This document shows positions 12,468 to 20,800 of a DNA stretch of 26,891 nucleotides, in pieces. The stretch is from IMG/VR virus record IMGVR_UViG_3300030116_007925, positions 1 through 26,891 of that record, one strand, 5' to 3'. The notes under the pieces were generated by a model. It was not told the origin of the DNA. It saw nothing but the letters and a program-made list of their open reading frames with translations, and did no database searches. The number at the start of each line of letters is the position of its first letter. The stretch's first letter is position 1. The DNA is from a virus. A program made the translations under genes and the position numbers.

Positions 12468-14003
12468 CTAAAAAGGAATGTCTTCTTCTGCTCCACCAAA
12501 ACTTGGCGGCTCGATCCGACTCACGGCCTGCTCATGCGCAGGTATCTTCCATAACCGCACCACTTTACCTTGAATACGTAATTGTGTTGCCTCGCCGTTG
12601 ATGTCCCGCAGGCGCTGCGCGATCTGGTGTGTCTTGTACACTTTGAAGTTAGCTTTGATAAGGTGCGCTTCCAGATCCTTGAGCCTAAAGTACGTTTCCT
12701 TCAAGTCTTCATCTGTCCACGGCCTCTTGAGCAAGATCTGCTCCTTTTCATCCGCCGCTTGATGCCCTGTACAAAACTCCTCAAGGTGATCCGCAAACTG
12801 CCCGTTGACGCTCACATCCTGACTGACCTCTATGACATGACCCTCAGTGTCACTCATTTCGTTGAGCAGAGCGTTAATACGCTGCTCCCATTGCGCTTTT
12901 TGCACGGTCCGGGGGAAAAAGTTCAACTGCTCAACACAAGCCTTCTGAAAAGCTGACTGAACCATCAGATCATCCGTGCCCAGTTCGAGCGGCTTACCTT
13001 GAACGTCCAAGAACCAAACCGGCGGTACGCTGTTGTATTTTCGCAGGTTGGCTATCTGCACGCCTGACGTTGCAGCATCGATACCAAACTTACGTGTTTT
13101 GCAAAGCTCGGAGTTGCAGTATGCGTTGATCGGGGCGTCACGGCACTTGTACGCGTAGTCTTTACGCTCCAGTTGCTTGGCCACCGTGTTGACTTCACCC
13201 AGCGGCAGCGGTGGGTGAATGTAATTCATGTTGTGCGTCAGGATCTCGGACTCCCACGTCTCGGGGTGAGACTTACGCAGGTAAACGCCTAAATTGAACA
13301 AACCGTTGTTTCGAGCGCCTTCACCGATACCCTCTTTGCACAGGATCTGCAAACAAGGTGGACCGTCTGGTATGGGCAAAGCTGCATCCTGCTCCACCAC
13401 CAAAGCCAGCGCCTCTTCGTGCGTCTGCACGTTCTGGTCCACTAGCTCTAGAAACTCATCGAACGTGGCTGCCGTGCCATCAAGATTGAATCCGTACCGC
13501 AGACCGTTTTCGTGGTCAAAGTACGGCATGTTCAGGAAGTTACCCACGTCACCACGCTCTAGGTTCAAGCTGATCTGTTTGGGAAAGATCTCACTGCCGC
13601 CGTAACCAAGGCCCGCGCTCAACTGTGTCAGCACGTCCTGCATGTCTTTGGCAGGGATAAATTCATCTGTGAATAAAAATACGTGAGCACCGCCCGACTT
13701 TGATCGGCACACCACCAGCGGTAGCTTGGCTGCTTGGATCTTCTCGATCAGCGCCTTGTGATCGAAATTGTATTGATCGATGTCAATGCACCCCCAGCGG
13801 CATGCATTGTCCTCGTTGATTGGAATGATCCCTATGGATTGCTCACCTGCTAGGTGTCGCTCCCAGTGCTCTTTGGTCCGGGTTTCGCGCACCACCGTCG
13901 CTTTACCTTGGGTCTTGCCACTACTGGACTTCGACTCAATCGTGAACGTGCCGTGCGCCTGCTTCAGACCATCAAAAATCTGTGCGAATTTGCGAATATT
14001 CAT
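12468..14003 (-). CDS. AEP-superfamily primase with SSB-like C-terminal tip (511 aa)
   Basis: Archaeo-eukaryotic primase-like protein, similar to the TOTE-associated AEP group. Catalytic motifs: WGCIDIDQ (D74, D76), SKSGGAHVFLF (S103, H107) and, after a glycine-rich turn, EIFPKQ followed by GNFLNMPYF, where TOTE-type primases have FPxQ...GN. Residues about 215-300 include CKEGIGEGARNN and a helical region like PriCT-type primase tails, then a segment with Cys spaced like a possible metal site (YKCRDAPINAYCNSELC). The protein ends AEEDIPF, closely matching the SSB tip DDDIPF. ATG 14003 is preferred to 14009 because AAGGA then sits at normal distance. Confidence 0.85.
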   Translation of the reverse strand: MNIRKFAQIFDGLKQAHGTFTIESKSSSGKTQGKATVVRETRTKEHWERHLAGEQSIGIIPINEDNACRWGCIDIDQYNFDHKALIEKIQAAKLPLVVCRSKSGGAHVFLFTDEFIPAKDMQDVLTQLSAGLGYGGSEIFPKQISLNLERGDVGNFLNMPYFDHENGLRYGFNLDGTAATFDEFLELVDQNVQTHEEALALVVEQDAALPIPDGPPCLQILCKEGIGEGARNNGLFNLGVYLRKSHPETWESEILTHNMNYIHPPLPLGEVNTVAKQLERKDYAYKCRDAPINAYCNSELCKTRKFGIDAATSGVQIANLRKYNSVPPVWFLDVQGKPLELGTDDLMVQSAFQKACVEQLNFFPRTVQKAQWEQRINALLNEMSDTEGHVIEVSQDVSVNGQFADHLEEFCTGHQAADEKEQILLKRPWTDEDLKETYFRLKDLEAHLIKANFKVYKTHQIAQRLRDINGEATQLRIQGKVVRLWKIPAHEQAVSRIEPPSFGGAEEDIPF

Positions 14004-14087
14004 TATCATCCTTGGTCCGTGCGTGGCGCTTTTCTACGGGGAGGGTAGGTAGGAGCGCCTAACGATGGCACGGTCACCGGATTCTGT

Positions 14088-14909
14088 TTACCAAGGAATA
14101 TCGTCGCCGCTATCCTCTTGCGTCTGTTTTGGCTTTGACGGTGCGGCCCCTGCCTCCTCATGCTTCACCGTTACGTCCCCTGCGCTAATGGCAGTGTGGA
14201 ACGCTTTCGCCGCTTGGTACGTGTTTGCGTCCTGAATCGGCCCCTCAAGATCGATCTTCCAACCGTGCCAAACGCCCTTGGAGTTTTCCTCTTTCGCCGT
14301 CGTCAGGTTGTAGACGTGTGAGAAACGCGGTGGCTGGAACGGCACACCGTTCGCCCCGACCATGCTGCGTGTTGCAATCATGGTGTTCCACTGACGCGAC
14401 TTCTTCAGTTGCGTCGACTTCATAGAAATCAGCGCGTTGGATAACGTGCCGTCCTCTTCCATGATCAAGATGTAGTGCTGATGCGTCTCATCGATGTACT
14501 CGCCCTTGCCGCCCTCGACGTACTCACGGTTGTCGTCTGGATCACGACGAGTTTGTGGCCGGGTTTCATCCGGTGTGAAAATCTTAATCGGCGCTCCGGT
14601 GCCTGAACCTCGGGGTGCCCACAGCAAAAACCGCCGCTCATAGTGGCAAGGGATTACCTTTAACGGACCCTTGCTGCTATAAACTTGACGAGACACAGAG
14701 TTGACCATGTCACCAAGCTTGGCAGTCTCTGCCAGCTTTTCGTCCTGCTGGAGCAGTTCTGAAGATACAATCTTCAAGAACGGCAGTGCCAAGTCGTCTT
14801 GGCTCAACTCCATACCAACCCCTGCGTCTGCTTCAAACATCGCAGGCCCTGCGACAGCGACGTCGCTTTTTTTCTTTTCCGCTACTTTCTTTTCGTCCTT
14901 ATCGGTCAT
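14088..14909 (-). CDS. Probable phage ssDNA-binding protein (273 aa)
   Basis: Conserved phage replication-block protein. Layout: a Lys/Glu-rich N-terminus; DDLALPFLKIVSSEL (about 39-53); a long central beta-rich body (GPLKVIPCHYERRFLLWAPRG, YILIMEEDGTLSNALISMKS, QWNTMIATRS) that could be an OB fold; then a disordered Pro/Glu/Gln-rich tail ending EDSGDDIPW. The acidic tail plus the hydrophobic tip DDIPW is the signature of ssDNA-binding proteins. I assign the function from the tail and the context (between primase and a conserved companion), not from a recognised OB signature. The ATG directly follows the upstream stop, with GAAGG before it. Confidence 0.65.
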   Translation of the reverse strand: MTDKDEKKVAEKKKSDVAVAGPAMFEADAGVGMELSQDDLALPFLKIVSSELLQQDEKLAETAKLGDMVNSVSRQVYSSKGPLKVIPCHYERRFLLWAPRGSGTGAPIKIFTPDETRPQTRRDPDDNREYVEGGKGEYIDETHQHYILIMEEDGTLSNALISMKSTQLKKSRQWNTMIATRSMVGANGVPFQPPRFSHVYNLTTAKEENSKGVWHGWKIDLEGPIQDANTYQAAKAFHTAISAGDVTVKHEEAGAAPSKPKQTQEDSGDDIPW

Positions 14910-15479
14910 TTATTTTGCCTTCGTTATCGTTGCTCGTTGTCCAACCCACACGCCAAACAAATCCATGTCTAGCTCCTTACCTTCCTCAATTCGACCTTTG
15001 ACCCAAGCCTTGAGAGTGCCGGGATGGATGTCTTCCTTCCGCTCTGGCTCCCATTGCTTTTGAGTCAATTCGTCAACCAAGGCTTTTGCTTCGTTGTCCT
15101 TCTCCTTACCGAAGCGCACCGTGACGGTGTTTTTGATAATGTCGCCCTCTCCATGCGCACGCAGCCAATCGAAAGCTTTGCCTTCGTCGGCTTTTTTTAT
15201 TCTTGCGCCATACGTTTCTTTGATGTCGACCTTGCTGCCGTCCGCTAGAGTGAAATTGGTCAGCCCAATTTCGGTCATCTGGCTGGGCAGATCTTCGTCA
15301 GTAAGCTTGAGCAATGTCTGCTTTGCTGCTTTTAGATCAGCTTCAAGATTTTCTACCCGTAGCTGCGCTGCTAAGATATCATTGGCTAGCTTTTGGACTC
15401 CGCCCAATCCTTCATTGGAGGGCAGGTTAAGGGGACTTTGGCTGTCTTCAGCCATGAGATCGGAGAGATCTGTACTCAT
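14910..15479 (-). CDS. Conserved phage replication-block protein, unknown function (189 aa)
   Basis: A family I recognise from phage genomes next to ssDNA-binding genes, without known function. An N-terminal coiled coil (ANDILAAQLRVENLEADLKA, about 32-51) is followed by TNFTLADGSKVDIKETYGARI (a beta module), AFDWLRAHGEGDIIKNTVTVRFG, and HPGTLKAWVKGRIEEGKELDMDLFGVWVG. The ATG at 15479 has GAGGAAGA upstream; in-frame extension to 15560 crosses the promoter. First gene of the replication operon with a consensus -35 promoter (15532-15560). Stoichiometric partner of the ssDNA-binding protein is a reasonable guess. Confidence 0.75.
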   Translation of the reverse strand: MSTDLSDLMAEDSQSPLNLPSNEGLGGVQKLANDILAAQLRVENLEADLKAAKQTLLKLTDEDLPSQMTEIGLTNFTLADGSKVDIKETYGARIKKADEGKAFDWLRAHGEGDIIKNTVTVRFGKEKDNEAKALVDELTQKQWEPERKEDIHPGTLKAWVKGRIEEGKELDMDLFGVWVGQRATITKAK

Positions 15480-15531
15480 AGTCTTCCTCGTGTTTCGTGT
15501 TTCAAGCGGCGTTAGCCACTTCCCAAAGCAA

Positions 15532-15560
15532 GAATAATCCCATAATATCGCAGATGTCAA
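15532..15560 (-). promoter_or_regulatory. Promoter of the replication operon, overlapping the SNF2 start codon
   Basis: Minus strand: TTGACA (15555-15560), 17-base spacer with CTGCGATATTATG, and TTATTC (15532-15537). The -35 shares bases with the ATG of the divergent SNF2 gene (15554-15556). A second TGCGAT lies just upstream at about 15570-15578. Confidence 0.6.
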
Positions 15561-17020
15561 ACGAATTTAGGCATCGCATGCAATTTAATTTCAAAACTGA
15601 GCCTTACGAACACCAGCGCAAAGTCTTCGATGCGAGTTGGGACAGCAAATCGTGGGCCTTGTTCCTTGAAATGGGGACAGGCAAAACCAAAGTCACTATC
15701 GACACCATGGCCAAGCTTTATTGCGAGGGTGAGATAAACGCCGCCGTGGTCATCGCACCGAAAGGCGTTTACGGCAACTGGGTGGCAAAAGAAATACCCC
15801 AGCATATGCCGGACGATGTGCCGTGCAGCGTTGTCCTCTGGCAACCAAACCTGACCCAGAAGTTCAAAGCAGAGCTGATGGCCCTGACGAACGATCAAGA
15901 GCACCTCAAGATATTGGTGATGAACGTAGAAGCTTTCTCCACCAAGAAAGGACCGGACGTCGCAGCGTGGTTTGTAAAGCGCAATCCAAACTGCATGATC
16001 GTCGTGGACGAGTCCACCTCGATAAAAAATCGCACTGCGAAGCGCACCAAAAGCATTGTAAAGGTGGGCAAAGCGGCAAAGTATCGGCGCATCTTGACCG
16101 GCAGCCCGATTACCAAGAACCCGATGGACCTGTATGCACAGTGTGCGTTTCTGGGCACAGACATTTTGGGTTTCGAGTCGTTCTACGCGTTTCAAGGACG
16201 GTACGCGGTGATGAACACTCGCAAGTTTGGTAATCGCAGCTTTCAAGAGATCACCGGTTACAGGAACCTCGATGAACTCAACACCAAGCTGCAGACTTTC
16301 AGCAGCCGCATTTTGAAAGAGGACTGCCTCGACCTGCCGGAAAAGATTTACATGCAGCGTCAGGTGCCGCTTACAAAACAGCAAGAATCTGCCTATAAAC
16401 AAATGAAAGAGATGGCACTAGCCATGCTGGAAAAGGGCGAGCTAGCGACGACACAAAGTGTGCTTACGCAGATCATGCGCCTGCAGGAGATCTGTTGTGG
16501 GCATCTGAAAACAGACGACGGTAAGGTACAGGACATACCCAACAATCGTATGGGCGAACTGCTAGAGGTCATCAGCGAGATGAGCGGCAAGGTCATCATT
16601 TGGGCAAGCTGGGTCTTCGATATCGGCAAAATCAAAGACGAACTAGCAAAGATCTACGGGCCGCGATCAGTCTGCACGTTCTACGGTGACACCCCGGTGC
16701 AAGAGCGCGACCAGATGGTGGCAGACTTCCAAGATCCAGATAGCGAGCTACGCTTCTTTGTCGCCAACCCACGCACTGGGGGCTACGGCTTGACACTGAC
16801 CGCAGCGACCAACATGGTTTATTACAGCAACCAGTACGATCTGGAGATACGCCTGCAATCGGAGGACAGAGCGCACCGTATTGGTCAGACCAAGCACGTT
16901 TTGTACGTAGATCTTGTAAGCCCAAACACGGTAGACGAAAAAATCATTGCCGCTTTGCGTAACAAGATTGATCTGGCCCAGCAAGTGCTGGGCGAAGAGG
17001 CTAAAAAGTGGCTGGTTTAG
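15554..17020 (+). CDS. SNF2-family (SF2) DNA translocase/helicase (488 aa)
   Basis: Motifs in order: PYEHQ (18-21 with Q21), Walker A MGTGKT (K44), Ia VVIAPKGVYGNW, motif II VVDEST (D152, E153), III LTGSPITKNP (181-190), IV-V KVIIWASW and NPRTGGYGLTLTAA (405-418), and VI QSEDRAHRIGQ (R439, R442). This is the SNF2 core without accessory domains. Such phage proteins are thought to remodel protein-DNA complexes or act with replication/recombination; the exact role is unknown. Start: the ATG at 15554 lacks a ribosome site, and CATAAT at 15541-15546 would give a leaderless message; the alternative ATG at 15578 has only AGG. It is a lone plus-strand gene between minus-strand blocks. Confidence 0.9.
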   Translation: MSNEFRHRMQFNFKTEPYEHQRKVFDASWDSKSWALFLEMGTGKTKVTIDTMAKLYCEGEINAAVVIAPKGVYGNWVAKEIPQHMPDDVPCSVVLWQPNLTQKFKAELMALTNDQEHLKILVMNVEAFSTKKGPDVAAWFVKRNPNCMIVVDESTSIKNRTAKRTKSIVKVGKAAKYRRILTGSPITKNPMDLYAQCAFLGTDILGFESFYAFQGRYAVMNTRKFGNRSFQEITGYRNLDELNTKLQTFSSRILKEDCLDLPEKIYMQRQVPLTKQQESAYKQMKEMALAMLEKGELATTQSVLTQIMRLQEICCGHLKTDDGKVQDIPNNRMGELLEVISEMSGKVIIWASWVFDIGKIKDELAKIYGPRSVCTFYGDTPVQERDQMVADFQDPDSELRFFVANPRTGGYGLTLTAATNMVYYSNQYDLEIRLQSEDRAHRIGQTKHVLYVDLVSPNTVDEKIIAALRNKIDLAQQVLGEEAKKWLV

Positions 17021-17826
17021 TTTCTGCCGAAAGGTGATCCCGCAAAACGCGAAGCCTGCCTGAAGCGGTACGGCTGCGGTCTTGGCGCTTGATACCTTTG
17101 AGGCGCAAAAAAAGTTGGTTGGGGTGGTCTGTAACTTTGTTGCGGGGCTGCAAACTGCGGATAGTAATTCGAAGGCGCTTGCGAAAATGCGCCAGAATTA
17201 TATGCTGGCTGTCCCATACCCCCTTGCATCATTTGTTGAAACATCTGCATCATTAAACGCATCATCCCGGTCATGTCTTGCTGAGTAAATTGCGGCTGTT
17301 GTTGAGCCATAGGCTGCTGTAAAGATTCAACTGACGGTCGTTGGATCGGCTGAAATTCTTGCACAGGAGCCGGTTGCGGCTGTGGCCTTTGGGTCTCTTG
17401 TTGAACCTCAATTTGCGCGGGTGGACTGATAGACCCGCCGGGTCGCTGGATGCCTGCGATGCTTCCGCCGTCGAGCGATCTCGGCCTAGAAGGTTCGCCG
17501 CCAAATTTAGAAGGATCTGCTGTGTATTGTTTCGCTATCTCCAGAGCTTCTGGGTTTTGTGCGTACATTTCGTCCATAGCTCTGATATAACCGCTCATAC
17601 TGCTTGACCCTCGACGCATTTGGCCAGTCACTGGGTCAGGGCCAAAAAGCGCCACGTCCATGGTCATCGCACCAGTTGGCTTTTCAGGTACTTGGAAGCC
17701 ACGTTCTGCAAGCACCTCCTCCAAAGACTTAGGTGCTCGGCTAGGGGCACTTATTTGACCAAATTGTGGTACTGAACCCGGACGTCTGGTGGCCATCAAA
17801 GATCCAATCCCTCGTTGCATCAACAT
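17017..17826 (-). CDS. Pro/Gln-rich putative virion protein (269 aa)
   Basis: Low-complexity protein of unknown function at the end of the structural operon. Residues about 30-60 include a short ordered segment (PKSLEEVLAERGFQVPEKP); residues 130-180 are Pro/Gln-rich (QRPQPQPAPVQEFQPIQR); residues 185-205 contain a Met-rich helix (MMRLMMQMFQQMMQGGMG); the tail is Pro/Tyr/Phe/Arg-rich. It begins four bases after the stop of the 1304-aa gene; starts at residue 3 or 11 are also possible. It meets the SNF2 gene tail to tail with a four-base overlap of the stops. A disordered virion or scaffold-like role is inferred from context. Confidence 0.65.
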   Translation of the reverse strand: MLMQRGIGSLMATRRPGSVPQFGQISAPSRAPKSLEEVLAERGFQVPEKPTGAMTMDVALFGPDPVTGQMRRGSSSMSGYIRAMDEMYAQNPEALEIAKQYTADPSKFGGEPSRPRSLDGGSIAGIQRPGGSISPPAQIEVQQETQRPQPQPAPVQEFQPIQRPSVESLQQPMAQQQPQFTQQDMTGMMRLMMQMFQQMMQGGMGQPAYNSGAFSQAPSNYYPQFAAPQQSYRPPQPTFFAPQRYQAPRPQPYRFRQASRFAGSPFGRN

Positions 17827-17830
17827 AAGA

Positions 17831-20800
17831 TCAACCCGGCGACTGCGGCAGCGAAGCTATGCCTTGCTGCTGTATCAATCCAGACAAAGGATCGTTAGGG
17901 AACAGGGCCGCAAACTGCTGACGCTGTTGCGGGTTCGGTGCGCCTTGAGGTGGCGGTGCGGCCATTTGTTGAGGCATGGGCTGCTGCATCGGTGGAGGCA
18001 AGGGAGCTTGCATGGCAACTGGTTCTTCAGAAGGCACGGGATCGAGACTAGGTTGCTCTGTTAGGGCTGCCTCCGCGCCTCGCACGGTGACAGAACCAAG
18101 ATAAGTCGGTGAAGCAAGCAAGTTTTTGGCTATACGGACAAAAATTCGGTTTTGCTCCTGCGGAGTAGCACCCGCTCGCATCAAGTCTCGCAAGGTCTCA
18201 GCACCCTTTTTGCCGGGCCGCGAGGCGTCGATCAAAATGTCTTTCGCAATGATGTTAGGCAAGTTGATAAACTGGTGTCGTAAAGCTTGAGCACCCGCGC
18301 CTGTCGTCTGAATGGTTGGACTCATCCCAATCATTCTGGTGACTTCTGCAATGCCTTGCGCGCCTGCAAAACGAGCTATGAAATCTTTCACTGCTTGGTT
18401 TTCTTGGGCTTGCAAAAAATCGTCTGCTCCCGTTGCCAACGCGTCTTCGAGCTTCTTGCCTCGCTCCAAGAACACCTTGAGTTCTGACGCCTGCTCAGTT
18501 GGGACCCCACCGTTTTGCTCCAGTATTTTCATCAGACTGGGGCCTTGGTTTGGAAATTTATCCAACCCAACATCAAGTCTCTTGTTTGTCGTGTCAAAAA
18601 GGATGTCAGACATCGTATTGAAATCGATCACTTTTTGACCATTGACAGTTTTCAAAGACCTTTTCAGTGCAGCGCCGACCACCGTTGAGAACAAAGCCTC
18701 TTTAAAATCTTCTTTTTGTGCATCGTTCACTTGGGCGGTGTTGATGCGTCGTGCCAGAGATTTAAGATCCACGTCCGGGGTATCGCTTTCTAAAACTCGT
18801 TGAATGACCGTTTCGGCGTTACTAGCCCCTAAAAATTTGCTGAGATTGACTTCTTTGGCGTGAGTTTTTGCGCGTTCGCTGCTTTGCGCCAGCGCAGACT
18901 CCAAGGCAATTTTTGCCGTCGCGGCGTTCTGCAGATCTGCAATCAATTCACCGTCTGGGTCCAAAGCCCTGATGACCTCACTTCGTTGATCTAAGAACCG
19001 TTGAACATCTTGGTCACTGAGAGTTAGAGCGGTCAACGGCGTTGACTCAGGCTGCAGAGGGTTTTGCACTGTTACAGGTTTTGCCTTTTGCAGCAATTCT
19101 GTGCGGAGAAAAGCATCGATGGCACCACTTGCCGTGGCCCGCTTTGCATCCCCTAGATCGATTGGTGCTCCGTCTAACCCGCGAAAGTTAAATGCGGCAA
19201 GAGTTTCTTCGACGTTTTGTATCGGTCTCGTGCTGAACAACTTTTTCAGAGCTTCTTCGGGCGCGATCAAGTCTGCACCAACCGGCTTTTCTCGCCCAAG
19301 TTGACCGATAAAAGTTCGTCGGAAAACATCTTGATGCGCTCGTGCGTACCTTTCCGCTAAATCCAACGCCTTGAGATTGTCTGAAACAATCCCGTCTAAG
19401 GTGCCGTCTTCGATTCTTTGTTGGATTGCGTTGGTCGCGCCTCTGTTAAGAATAGTGAGTTGAGGGATCGTTGGACCGTCCTTGATGCCACGATCCGCGT
19501 CCCGCAGCATATCTCTGACCTTGCTACGGAAAGCCAACAGCTCACCGATTGGCTTGAGTTCTGGCTCATCGGCGACAAATTCGCCAAGGTTGATCGTCCC
19601 AATCTCTGCGTCCAGGTCTGCAAGATTACGTCGAATCGATTCGACCTCTTTCGCTTGTCGAGCCAGTTTGAGGATATTTGCCCGCACCGACTGAGATAAT
19701 TCACTGCCCTCTGCGTCGGGGTCATCGATTTTTCTTGAAAAGCCATCGATTACACGATCAAGCCTTGTTTCGTAGCCACGTTTTCTCGGCCCCGGTAGTG
19801 TGTCCACCAAAAGATCAAAACGATTGAAAGCTTCCGGATTGTTTTCGGCAGTGCGTTGAAAGGTGGCTCCGACCGTATTCAAACGGCTGTTCAACGTTTT
19901 TTTACGAGAACTTGCCTCATTTAGAATGCCTTGCAGTCCGGTATCGGTGCGCAAACCATAGTTGCGTAGATCGGCGATCAGGTCGCCTTTCAACTCTCCT
20001 GCTTCGGTCAGCAAATTTTCAACACGTAACTGTCGGTAGGAATCAAGAATCGGGGCGGTGCTGACAGTGACCGTTTTGTCTACGGCGTCGTAAAGCTTCC
20101 TTCGTATTTCCTTGCTTTCTTCGATAGCCTGATCAGCGGCATCGCGTAAAAGGACGCCCTGCTCAGTTCGTATTTTATCGACTGTGTCGGTGTCGCTTCG
20201 CACCAGTTTGAGTTTATCTGCCGCCTCTGCCGCAGCAGTGAGCTTGTCGTCAAGTAACTGCGTGATACCTGTTTCAAGGGCTTCTTGTTCGAGTCGCCCT
20301 GCTTCTTGCAAAAGCTCATCACCACCCGCAATCCGCATCGTGTCAATCAATTGACGTAAATGCTCTCTGGATTTGATGCCAAATTCCTTCTGCTCTGCCG
20401 TCAAAGCTTGGTTGCCGCGTCGTGTCGAAGCCTCCATGAGCAGAATAAAAGGATCGTTCGTTATCTGTCCCGGCGAAAGCAATGCAGCGAATTGCGGGTC
20501 GTCAGCGATTAACCTATCTAGTTCGTCGGCGAAAGCCAGAGCGGTGTTTTCGCGCACAGGCCTGCCTGCAGCTTCATCCGCTCGCCGTTGGGCCGTTTCA
20601 TACCCACGCACAATAATTTCGGCAGCTTTTTGCCTGCGTGCTCGATCACCCTTATCTCGGAACCCAAAAAGGTTTTTTGCGGATTCTTTGAATCCCTTTT
20701 CTCGAACGTCCTCTCCAACTCGACCCGTGGTTGCGGCCACCGCATCTGCTGCAATCAAGGTAGGTGATGGAACAAAACTGGCTGCGATACCCGCGATTGT

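Noticed and set aside
15557-16402. 281-codon open frame on the minus strand opposite the SNF2 gene
   Set aside because: It mirrors a gene with all SNF2 motifs and has a composition typical of an antisense shadow, no ribosome site and no recognisable protein features.
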